From: Alphaproteobacteria bacterium
Lineage (GTDB): Bacteria; Pseudomonadota; Alphaproteobacteria; Paracaedibacterales; CAIULA01
Reading direction: 5' to 3'
Assembly: GCA_019749935.1 (NCBI GenBank)
Contig: JAIEPD010000032.1
Coordinates: forward strand, 1 to 33,393
DNA: 33,393 nucleotides
Positions 15,243 to 23,455 of this stretch are shown here, piece after piece (positions within the stretch are counted from its first letter, which is position 1; each line of letters begins with the position of its first letter). Under the pieces are notes generated by a model. The model saw only the letters and a list, made by a program, of their open reading frames with translations. It had not been told where the DNA came from and did not search any database. Both the position numbers and the translations under genes were made by a program.

Positions 15243-16924
15243 AACTGTTTTCTTATCTTTTTTGTTCCTATCTATTTCTAATTGGTTTATTAACATTCCC
15301 AGTCTGTATGCCTATGGAAAGTTCCCATTCTTTGGGGCAACAGTTAGCTGGATCTCTGCAAAGTTCTGTGCAAGGAGCCGCTCGAGGAACAGCTGCATCG
15401 ATGATTCCAGGTTTTGCAACCGATCGGCCAAAGGAAAGTTCTTTTAATGCGGCAACGATTGGTGATGCTGCGTTAGCTGAAACCCATACTTCAGAGGCAG
15501 GACAATTTTTAAAAACAGCAACAGCGACAAGGAAAAGATTTGTTTTGGATCCTGATACGGATCCTCTGCTTAGAAATGGCGATGAAGTCCTCAAGGACCC
15601 TCACACGATTTTAGATGTTAAAATGGAAGTTGGAGCAGAAGAAAAAGGAGCTTCTGTTCTTGTGCTTTGTGAAGAAGCGGGGGACAGTATCGAACAAGCT
15701 TGCCATCATAACCTTACCCTAGAACTCAGCATAACGCCTGGATATGTCACAGAATCATGGGTTTGTGGTGGGTATGATGTTCCTTGGTATGCGGATCATG
15801 GAGGATCTGCAAACCCTTGTTATGGAAAACCCAAAAGATATATGAGACATTCTCATGGCCCAAACAATCCTGGGTGTCTCAGAGGCCATAAACCGTGTGC
15901 CAAAGATTATCAATGTCATGAACACCCTGAAATCATCACCCTTACCAAAGAAGAATGGCGTGATGATTGTGCGGCTTTGGAAGATTTAACCGATAAAGGG
16001 ATTTGTCAGTATGTGAATAAGGTCTGTTCTGATGGACCTTCGACAAAAATGATTCAAGATCGTCCTATGACAAGAGACTGTTGGCAATTCAGACAAACGT
16101 ACCGGTGTAAAAGATCCAGTAAAAACACCTGCTCAGCGCTTCGAGCCCAAGGGTGTCTTCAAAAAGCTTCCCGTTGTAAGGAGTTTGTAAGCGGGGTTTG
16201 TGTGGTTTGGGAGCAAACCTATGAATGCTCTTCTTCTAAACGATCTTTAAAAAACATAAGAGCAGGGGTTGGCTCTCCTTTTTGTATTACCGGCAATTGC
16301 ACCAACACAAGTTATGAAGCGAATGGGGAAATGCTAGAAGTCATGGCTAAACTATCCGTTTTTAAAGAAATGCAAAATGACATACGAAGTGGCAGCTTTG
16401 AAATCTTTAAGGGAACCGACAAAAGATGTAGCCGCAACTGCATTGATTTTAAAGATTGCTGTCAGAACATGAAAGGGTGGGGAACCTCTCTTCATTTGGC
16501 TTCTTGCAGCATTGAGGAAAAACTACTTGCTCAGCTGAAAGATAAAAACCTTTGCCATCAGGTCGGAACCTATTGTGCCAAAAAGGTTTTAGGGATTTGT
16601 GTTTCAAAGAAAACGAGTTACTGCTGTTTTGGTAATAAGCTTTTAAGGCTTATCCATCAGCAAGGAAGATCACAACTGGGAATTGGCTGGGGAACAGCAG
16701 AAATACCAGTCTGTCGAGGATTACGACCAGAAGAACTCAGTCGCATTGATTTTAGCCGTCTTGATCTTAGCGAAGTGTTTGAGGAGATTATTGCCTCTTA
16801 CAAAGCCCCCAATGCAGCCCATCTTCAAACTGTTACGGCTGAAAGACTCAAAGACAACTTAAGACATATTCAGGCTGGAACTAAAAAACAACCCTTACAT
16901 ACAGGAGAAGCCGGTGGTTTATAA
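15239..16924 (+). CDS. traN: TraN, outer-membrane mating-pair stabilisation adhesin
   Basis: This 561-residue protein (F TraN is 602) starts at an ATG overlapping the trbC stop. A signal peptide (LFLIGLLTFPVCM region) precedes a Ser/Ala-rich stretch, then a long cysteine-rich body. Visible TraN blocks include CEEAGDSIEQACHHNL, CRGLRPEELSRIDFSRLDLSE near the C-terminus, and paired cysteines such as RNCIDFKDCCQNMKGWG and CHQVGTYCAKKVLGICVSKK. TraN contacts the recipient surface and stabilises mating pairs. Host receptor specificity cannot be read from the sequence. Confidence 0.92.
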   Translation: MKLFSYLFCSYLFLIGLLTFPVCMPMESSHSLGQQLAGSLQSSVQGAARGTAASMIPGFATDRPKESSFNAATIGDAALAETHTSEAGQFLKTATATRKRFVLDPDTDPLLRNGDEVLKDPHTILDVKMEVGAEEKGASVLVLCEEAGDSIEQACHHNLTLELSITPGYVTESWVCGGYDVPWYADHGGSANPCYGKPKRYMRHSHGPNNPGCLRGHKPCAKDYQCHEHPEIITLTKEEWRDDCAALEDLTDKGICQYVNKVCSDGPSTKMIQDRPMTRDCWQFRQTYRCKRSSKNTCSALRAQGCLQKASRCKEFVSGVCVVWEQTYECSSSKRSLKNIRAGVGSPFCITGNCTNTSYEANGEMLEVMAKLSVFKEMQNDIRSGSFEIFKGTDKRCSRNCIDFKDCCQNMKGWGTSLHLASCSIEEKLLAQLKDKNLCHQVGTYCAKKVLGICVSKKTSYCCFGNKLLRLIHQQGRSQLGIGWGTAEIPVCRGLRPEELSRIDFSRLDLSEVFEEIIASYKAPNAAHLQTVTAERLKDNLRHIQAGTKKQPLHTGEAGGL

Positions 16925-17711
16925 AAGCTCTCTTTTTGGTTTGCTTTTGAACTTGCAGCTCTTGGCAACATCTCTTCACGCAGGCTTTTTTAACGAACAA
17001 GCTCAAGGCTGGCATTGGTACGAAGCCTTACCTTTAGAAGACTTTTTAGAAGATAACAAACCAGAAGAAAAAGCTTCTTCCTCTTCTTCTAATACTCCTT
17101 TAAAACCCAAAACCTCAACAGAACTTGTTAAGGCCTATAGACAAGAACTGGAGAGAAGATTAACAGAAGCTTGGATAAAGCCGACGCCTCAAAACTTAAA
17201 AGCTTATCAAGACATGCAAAAAGATATGATGGCACGCTCTGAAAAATTTTCAAATACATGGATGCAAGTTGTCTATGAAAACCCTTCTTTGGATCACACC
17301 TTGATTGCTCCCGTCAATCAAAAAGCCCGCCATGTTTATCTTGATGAAGAAAAAAAACACAATAAGGAAACAATAAAGGCTTTGTCAGAAAGGTATGGCT
17401 TGTTTTTCTTCTTTAGAGGCGATTGTCCTTACTGCCATCAGTTTGCTCCGATTGTAAAGACCTTTTCAGAAACGTATGGCTGGGAAGTGATTGCGATTAG
17501 TCAAGATGGTGAGCCTTTAGAAGAGTTTCCAGAATCGCAACCGGATAATGGATTATTTGCTGCTTGGAAGATTGAGGTTTTGCCCTCTCTTTATGCCGTG
17601 AATCCAAATACAGGTCATGTCTTGCCGATAGCAATTGGTCTGACTTCTTTGGATCAAATGGAAGTGAGGATTATGAGCTTAGTTCAAAAGATGCCAGGAG
17701 GAAGTCAATGA
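16914..17711 (+). CDS. traF: TraF, thioredoxin-fold conjugation protein with CPYC motif
   Basis: GTG 16914 overlaps traN by 11 bases. The 265-residue product (F TraF is 247) has a signal peptide ending around SLHA, then the TraF start FNEQAQGWHWYEALPLE, a charged linker, and a C-terminal thioredoxin-like domain. In that domain FFFRGDCPYCHQFAPIVK places a redox CxxC at C171/C174. F-plasmid TraF is described as having the fold but not the CxxC, so this version may be catalytically active on the many disulfides of TraU, TraN and TraH. It overlaps traH by 4 bases. Confidence 0.92.
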   Translation: MVYKSSLFGLLLNLQLLATSLHAGFFNEQAQGWHWYEALPLEDFLEDNKPEEKASSSSSNTPLKPKTSTELVKAYRQELERRLTEAWIKPTPQNLKAYQDMQKDMMARSEKFSNTWMQVVYENPSLDHTLIAPVNQKARHVYLDEEKKHNKETIKALSERYGLFFFFRGDCPYCHQFAPIVKTFSETYGWEVIAISQDGEPLEEFPESQPDNGLFAAWKIEVLPSLYAVNPNTGHVLPIAIGLTSLDQMEVRIMSLVQKMPGGSQ

Positions 17712-19087
17712 AGTTTTTTATTTTTAACTTTGTTCTTGTTTCCTTAGCTATCTCTTCCTCTTCATGCCATGCCGGTATTGGCGAAGACATGATGCGGTTT
17801 TTTAAAGAAGCGGGTATGGCAAGTAATGTTACAACACCCGCTTATTATAAAGATCAAACAGCTGGGTATTATTCAGGAGGAAGTCTTGTCACCCGAAATG
17901 CGGTTCGAAACGCTCAGCCAGCAACAGTGCAAATGCCTGGATTTAGAGCGGGGTGTGGCGGTATTGATCTTTGGATGGGTGGGTTTTCTCATATTGGTGC
18001 CAGTCAACTGATTGATATGCTCCGAAACATAGGGTCCAGTGCTTCTTCTTATGCCTTTATGCTGGCAGTGCAAACCGTCAGTCCTCAGATTTATAACATC
18101 TTAAATGAACTGAATGCTTTGGCTACCAAAATTAATCAAACCAACATCAATAGTTGTGAAACAGCAGCGACCATGCTTGGAGGATTATGGCCTAAAAGTG
18201 ATCAAGCGAGTAAACATTTATGTCAAGCCATGGGGTCTAACTTAGGATCGTTTTCTGATTGGGCTGCGGCCAGACAAGGATGTGGGGCTAAAGGAGATCG
18301 GGACCGTATTCTTGGCGCAAAAGGGTCTGATCCTAGGTATAAGGATATGTTTGTAGGCGAATTCAATTTAGCTTGGAAAGCTATTCAATCCAATGCCTTC
18401 TTAAGTTCTGAACGGGATTTAGCTCAACTGTTTTTAACTCTTGTGGGCTCCATCATTGCTAGAAAAAATGGAGATGACTATGAAGTCCTTACCCTTCCTG
18501 GACATGCCGATAGAGATGATGTGATTAATGGACTTTTAAATGGAGGAGATACACCCATTTATACTTGTGATAGCGAACATTGTCTCAATCCAGTTTTAAG
18601 GAAGGTTGCCCTACCAGAAGCTCATGCTTTTTTAAAGAAAGTTCATAAAGTATTAGAATCGCTGATTCAAAAAATATATGAAGATACTGAGCCAACTGCA
18701 GAAGAGAAAGATTTTCTAAATTCAACAAGACTGCCTGTTTATAAAATTCTCAATGTCACCACTGCTTATCGAAAGGGCTACGCTCCTATTGATGTGCATC
18801 AATATGCCGATTTGATTGCTCTCGACATTCTTTATAAATACATCCTTGAGGTGATTGATATTGTTCATGACAGTGTAGCTCAGTTAAAGGCTGTTCAAGT
18901 AGATGATAGCCATCTCGAGCGTTTCTTAAATTACCTCAGATTAGCCAGAGAGCGAATAACCATAAGGCGTAACAGCGCCTTTCAATATATGGATAGTATT
19001 CTCTCTTTTATTCAAGCCACACAACTTATTGAAAAACAACTCCATGTGATGCTGGGCAATGTCGCTAATGAAACGAACTGGATGTAG
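17708..19087 (+). CDS. traH: TraH, periplasmic pilus assembly protein
   Basis: The 459 residues match F TraH (458). A signal peptide (FNFVLVSLAISSSSCHA) is followed by the family start DMMRFFKEAGMASNVTTPAYYKDQTAGYYSGGSL (named by its ends) and the GCGGIDLWMGGFSHIG motif near residue 80. Central DLAQLFLTLVGSII and a C-terminal coiled, helical half are also typical. TraH acts with TraF and TraU in assembling and extending the pilus. It is followed by a 92-base purine-rich gap before traG. Confidence 0.93.
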   Translation: MKFFIFNFVLVSLAISSSSCHAGIGEDMMRFFKEAGMASNVTTPAYYKDQTAGYYSGGSLVTRNAVRNAQPATVQMPGFRAGCGGIDLWMGGFSHIGASQLIDMLRNIGSSASSYAFMLAVQTVSPQIYNILNELNALATKINQTNINSCETAATMLGGLWPKSDQASKHLCQAMGSNLGSFSDWAAARQGCGAKGDRDRILGAKGSDPRYKDMFVGEFNLAWKAIQSNAFLSSERDLAQLFLTLVGSIIARKNGDDYEVLTLPGHADRDDVINGLLNGGDTPIYTCDSEHCLNPVLRKVALPEAHAFLKKVHKVLESLIQKIYEDTEPTAEEKDFLNSTRLPVYKILNVTTAYRKGYAPIDVHQYADLIALDILYKYILEVIDIVHDSVAQLKAVQVDDSHLERFLNYLRLARERITIRRNSAFQYMDSILSFIQATQLIEKQLHVMLGNVANETNWM

Positions 19088-19179
19088 GGGAGAGTCAAAT
19101 TGAGTATGAGCAGAAAGAGAAATAGAGGTAAAGGCAGAAACAGAAGTAGATAAAAAGTAAAGATATAAGGAGGCAACGG
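19088..19179 (+). other. Purine-rich traH-traG gap with traG ribosome site
   Basis: The gap is mostly A/G and ends with AAGGAGG (19167-19173), 6 bases before the traG ATG at 19180. A 15-codon Arg/Lys-rich frame (19106-19153, starting MSRKRNRGKGRNRSR) lies inside it but has no convincing ribosome site and is not called as a gene. Confidence 0.4.
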
Positions 19180-22100
19180 ATGACTTATCAAGTGATTACA
19201 TATGGCGATCCAGAAATCTTAAAAGGGGTCTTTGATGCCATTGCCATGTGTTTGAATTCTCACACCGGAAGTCTCTTTAAGCCTTTATTACGATTAGGTC
19301 TAGGTGTTGGGAGTCTTTGGGCTTTGGCTTATTCCATCTGGGGCGATTATATGAAAGCCCTCTCGGGGTGGCTTATTCCTTTATTTATGATTACCTGTCT
19401 TTTATTGGTTCCTCAGGCCAGAGTGTTTATTAAAAACCCAGCTTTTGTGACATCTCACCAAGTCGATCATGTGCCCTTTGGTTTAGGGATGTCAGCCAGT
19501 TTGATCAGTCGCATTGGTCATAGCATAACAGAAAATATAGAAATGATCTTTACAACGGTGGATGATTTAAAATATCACAAAGCAGGTTTTCTCTTTGCAT
19601 CAAACTTAGTTCAGCAAGCCAAAACCTTTCATATTACCAATGAAGATCTAGCCTCTAACATGAGGGAGTTTGTCGGACATTGTGTGGTTTATGATGCCAT
19701 GCTGGGCAGAAAATATACAATGGAAGATTTAAGAAACTCTGATGATATTTGGACATTAGTCTCTACTCAAGCCTCTCCGGTTCGCTCTTTTGTTTGGAAA
19801 GATCCTCATAATCTTGGTGAACCCAGTGCCCGGCCAGAGATTATCACCTGTAGAGAAGGCGTCACACGTTTTAATCGTTTGTGGGGACTAGAGCTTGACC
19901 GAACAGCCACGCTTTTTGGTCAAAAGATCTTTGGTAAAAACGCCTTTATTAATCCAAAGATAGCCCTTTTACAGCATATGCAGAGTTCGTATGCTTTTTT
20001 GGTAAATTCTTCTAAGTCAGCTCTTGAAATTTTAAAGCAGCAAATGATGATTTATGCGGTTGTGGATGGGATAGAGCAAAAGTCCGTTGCTCTTGGTAAT
20101 ACGCCTAACTTTGCGGCACGAAGAGCTTACTTACAACAACGCTCCACTTATGAAACTCTAGGGGCTATGGCCGGAGAAACTTTACCCACCATGAAAGCAG
20201 TCTTAGAAGCCATTGTTTATTCTGCCTTTATGTTCATCGTTCCTTTGTCCGTTTTACCGTTTGGATGGCGATTCTTAAGTTCCTGGGGACAAACCCTTCT
20301 GTGGCTACAAATGTGGGCGCCTCTTTATGCAATATTACATTACTTAATACTAATGACGGCAAGATCAAAATCTTTAGCGGCTCTGTCTATTTCCAGTGAG
20401 GCAGGGGTCACCCTTGCAAGCTCTGTTGGGCTTGTCAATGCGAATGCGGATCTTGCAGCTATGGCTGGGTATCTTGCCATCAGTATTCCTTTTTTAGCGG
20501 TTGCTCTTGTGAAAGGGGTTGGATCTTTTGTGCATATGGCCTCTCACTTAGGCGCTGTGAGCCAAGGGGCTGCCAGTATGGCAGCAGGAGAAGCAGTTTC
20601 TGGTAACTATAGTTTTGGCAATATCTCTGAGGGTAACCGACAGATAGCCAATACCCATATGCTGAGTCACAGTACGGCAGCAAGCTACAAAGCAGGGATG
20701 TTTAGCCAAAGTGATGGGCGCACAGATATGGTGACAACGGCTGATGGCCAGCAGATTGTGAATGTTGGCAGTTCAAGTGTTCCTGTTTCCGTCAATAAAG
20801 CAGAAACAGAAAGTGCGGTCTTAACAGAGCAATCCAGTCGATCTTACCAAAAAGCTTTACAGCAATCGGAAAGCTCAGCAATGCATTATGGAGAGACTTT
20901 ACGAGGTCTTGAAGAAGTCTCTCGCCAAACTGGACATAGCGAAAATTTATCCGATCAAACCAGCCATGGAAAATCTATAGAGCAAAGTAGTGCTGTTTCT
21001 AAAGTCGGTCAAATCGTTAGAGATTTTGCAAAGAATCATAATGTATCAGAAGAACAAGCCGCAAGTCTTATCGGGCAAGCTTCTATAGGAGGCGGAAAAG
21101 GTTTTGGTATAGAAGGTTCTCTCTCGGCTTCTATTGATGGCAAGGCTTATGATCAAAAAACTATCTCTGAAGCTTATAAGATAGGGCAAGATGAACAATT
21201 CCAAAAACTCACAAGAGAGGCAGTTCAGGCTATCCAAAACCAAAGCTATACCCAAAATGATGAAGATTCAAGACGAAGAAATAACAGTATTAGCAGTTCT
21301 TGGGAGAGTGCTCAAAGTCTGAGGGCAGAGGCCTCTAAGAGTTTTAGGGAATCAGAAGATCTTCAAAAGCAAGCGGCTTGGATTCAAAGCAATGCCTCTA
21401 CGATCAACACAAACTTTACGCAACAAGCCCTTGAAGGCGTTGCTAACATGCCAGCAGATAATGCAAGAGGCCGGATTGGTATGCAAGGTGTTGCCCATAT
21501 GGCAGCTCATAATCCTGAACTCTTGCAAAAGTATGTGAGTCATTGGGCATCGAACCATGGAATTAATGTGTCTGCCTCTCCAGACCTTAAACCTATAGAA
21601 AGTGCTCTTGATTTAGAGAGATCTTACAGGGCAGAAAGGCGTTATTTACAAGAACAGACACCATCTCATGAGTTTGGCAATTATCAACTTCAAACACCTT
21701 CAAAAGTACAAGATATAAATTCTTTAGAAACAAGACAGGAAAGCTCAACTCCTGACAAGAGAGGAATATCTTATCCAGAAATGAATGAGCCCTTCTTAAC
21801 AGGGAAAAGAGGAGCAAGTCTCGATACCATTGCAAAACCTTCTGTCTTACAAGAACAATCTAGTTTGCCTATGAGGGAGGAAAGTCTTGTGCACTCAAAA
21901 GCTTATCCTGACGAGAAAGGGCCGGTCATCAAACAACCTCTCTTGAATGATTCCAGTAGTTATCTATCAAGAATAGAAGCTCAAAACCAGGAGCAAACTT
22001 TTATAGACGGAGGAGACAACAATCAAATCAGGCTCAGAACAGAAAGGATGAGTTTCAATAATAATATTCCCAATGTTAGTGGACCAAACGAAGGAAGCTC

Positions 22101-22569
22101 AAGCAATAATAGGACTACCACTTCTGGGCAAGAAATCTCTCAAGAACCTTTTCAAAGAGCTTCTACAAGATTAACCAACGAAGAAGCTCAAACAGCTCAT
22201 AAAACGCCTACTTCAAGACTTGTTTCAAGCCCTGGTGAAATGAACCCAAAAAATGAAAACCTTGTAAAGACTGATCTTCTAGATAAAAAGCCATTGGGCC
22301 TGGATTCCGAAAAGATTGAAAAATTGAAAACCGAAGTCAGTGCAATGCAAAAGACAGGCGCAAAGTCCATAGAAATGGCAGAAAAGCAACATGAACAACA
22401 AAACCAAGGAATAGAGAAAGAGTTTCATAAAAAAGGTAAGAAAAACCTTTTAAGAGTTGCAACAAAAGTGGAACTGAAGAATCTTGCTGATACAGCTTTG
22501 GGAATGCCTTACGAGGGAGCCAAATCGCTTGTTAAAAAGTTAACAGGTGAATCTCAAAAGAAACCTTAA
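19180..22569 (+). CDS. traG: TraG, inner-membrane mating stabilisation protein
   Basis: At 1129 residues this is longer than F TraG (938). The N-terminal half matches the TraG_N family: it begins YQVITYGDPEILKGVFDAIA, has membrane helices at about 45-90 and 340-460 (including AFMFIVPLSVLPFGWRFLSS and GYLAISIPFLAVALVKGVG), and has a periplasmic loop. The C-terminal half is soluble, rich in Ser, Gln and Asn, like the domain of F TraG that functions in mating stabilisation and entry exclusion. The last 350 residues are low-complexity and charged, and are the likely site of the extra length. A strong AAGGAGG precedes the ATG. Its 3' end overlaps a converging gene by 4 bases. Confidence 0.92.
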   Translation: MTYQVITYGDPEILKGVFDAIAMCLNSHTGSLFKPLLRLGLGVGSLWALAYSIWGDYMKALSGWLIPLFMITCLLLVPQARVFIKNPAFVTSHQVDHVPFGLGMSASLISRIGHSITENIEMIFTTVDDLKYHKAGFLFASNLVQQAKTFHITNEDLASNMREFVGHCVVYDAMLGRKYTMEDLRNSDDIWTLVSTQASPVRSFVWKDPHNLGEPSARPEIITCREGVTRFNRLWGLELDRTATLFGQKIFGKNAFINPKIALLQHMQSSYAFLVNSSKSALEILKQQMMIYAVVDGIEQKSVALGNTPNFAARRAYLQQRSTYETLGAMAGETLPTMKAVLEAIVYSAFMFIVPLSVLPFGWRFLSSWGQTLLWLQMWAPLYAILHYLILMTARSKSLAALSISSEAGVTLASSVGLVNANADLAAMAGYLAISIPFLAVALVKGVGSFVHMASHLGAVSQGAASMAAGEAVSGNYSFGNISEGNRQIANTHMLSHSTAASYKAGMFSQSDGRTDMVTTADGQQIVNVGSSSVPVSVNKAETESAVLTEQSSRSYQKALQQSESSAMHYGETLRGLEEVSRQTGHSENLSDQTSHGKSIEQSSAVSKVGQIVRDFAKNHNVSEEQAASLIGQASIGGGKGFGIEGSLSASIDGKAYDQKTISEAYKIGQDEQFQKLTREAVQAIQNQSYTQNDEDSRRRNNSISSSWESAQSLRAEASKSFRESEDLQKQAAWIQSNASTINTNFTQQALEGVANMPADNARGRIGMQGVAHMAAHNPELLQKYVSHWASNHGINVSASPDLKPIESALDLERSYRAERRYLQEQTPSHEFGNYQLQTPSKVQDINSLETRQESSTPDKRGISYPEMNEPFLTGKRGASLDTIAKPSVLQEQSSLPMREESLVHSKAYPDEKGPVIKQPLLNDSSSYLSRIEAQNQEQTFIDGGDNNQIRLRTERMSFNNNIPNVSGPNEGSSSNNRTTTSGQEISQEPFQRASTRLTNEEAQTAHKTPTSRLVSSPGEMNPKNENLVKTDLLDKKPLGLDSEKIEKLKTEVSAMQKTGAKSIEMAEKQHEQQNQGIEKEFHKKGKKNLLRVATKVELKNLADTALGMPYEGAKSLVKKLTGESQKKP

Positions 22570-23237
22570 TGATACGTTGAAAGGCAAGAAGAAATGGGAG
22601 GAGGTGATATAGGTGTTACAATGGTGTTTAGAGGTTCATAAATTGGTTTGCGAAAACCTAAAACACCACTTTGTTCCGCAAAACAATTATTCATATCGAT
22701 TAACGAAGAGGAGCTTTTAAATGAATTATGATTAGAGAACGAAGATAAGCCGACTTGAAAAATTAATTTGTAAGTTGAAGGCAATTTAATACCAAGTTTT
22801 TTTGCAAAGAAAACATCAGTTAAAGCTGCGGGATAGTAGCCCATGAGAACAGAAACAAGGAAAACAATAGGAAGGGATGATGGAATTGAAACTAAACCAA
22901 GGGGACACAAAAGCATGGCTGGGATAATTCTAAAGAGACGAACCAAAGGAATCTTCTTTGCGTATGTCATCAGTTCTTCTGCATTCGGGCCGTATAGTTC
23001 AGAAGCATCTTCATCCCTAATATCAGCTTTAAAGATCTTTTCTCGACGAAGATACAAAATACTGTCAGTGATGATTCCAATGAATGGGAATAAAAGAAAA
23101 TATACACCAAAGGCATTTTTAGCATCACGAGCAAGCAGCGCTAAAATAGAGCATATAAGAAGGCTTAATCCAGCTTTAAAAGCAAAAGCCAGTCTGGATG
23201 AATATGCAAGATATTTGACTTGCTTCGCTTTTGTCAT
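22566..23237 (-). CDS. Four-helix inner-membrane protein of unknown function, antisense between traG and traD
   Basis: ATG 23237 is chosen because AAGGAGAG lies about 5 bases upstream; the earlier ATG 23255 would include that site in the coding sequence. The 223-residue product has hydrophobic segments at about 21-36 (AGLSLLICSILALLA) and 43-61 (GVYFLLFPFIGIITDSILYL), a soluble acidic loop, then LFRIIPAMLLCPLGL and LPIVFLVSVLMGYY. The C-terminal 60 residues are Ser-rich and soluble. I do not recognise the family. In F plasmids the traG-traD interval holds the exclusion genes traS and traT, so an exclusion or immunity role is a tempting inference, but the strand is opposite and no similarity is visible. 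Confidence 0.6.
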   Translation of the reverse strand: MTKAKQVKYLAYSSRLAFAFKAGLSLLICSILALLARDAKNAFGVYFLLFPFIGIITDSILYLRREKIFKADIRDEDASELYGPNAEELMTYAKKIPLVRLFRIIPAMLLCPLGLVSIPSSLPIVFLVSVLMGYYPAALTDVFFAKKLGIKLPSTYKLIFQVGLSSFSNHNSFKSSSSLIDMNNCFAEQSGVLGFRKPIYEPLNTIVTPISPPPISSCLSTYH

Positions 23238-23455
23238 TTTTTCTCTCCTTACCATGAACTATACCATAAAGAAGTTAATTCTCTATGAAAATCTAAGGCT
23301 TTTGCCTCAAAACAGAAAAAACAAACATTTAAAAGTTATTAATTAATATGAAATTGATAATTTTTAAGTTGTTACTGAACTAAATGCGAATTCAGGTATT
23401 TAAAGGGGTGTTGAATATAAATAACAAGTAAAAAGATACAAGGGAGGAGAACATC
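23238..23455 (+). promoter_or_regulatory. AT-rich upstream region of traD with strong ribosome site
   Basis: About 220 non-coding bases separate the divergent membrane-protein gene from traD, so each probably has its own promoter here. GGGAGGAG at 23442-23449 is a strong ribosome site for ATG 23456. No promoter with two good boxes could be chosen by eye. The overlapping plus-strand frame 22843-23346 was rejected. Confidence 0.4.

Noticed and set aside
19106-19153. 15-codon Arg/Lys-rich frame in the traH-traG gap
   Set aside because: No suitable ribosome site, and the composition is explained by the purine-rich spacer.
22843-23346. Plus-strand 167-residue frame
   Set aside because: It lies antisense to the membrane protein gene; it is Lys/Arg-rich with no coherent hydrophobic pattern, whereas the minus frame has clear membrane helices and a good ribosome site.
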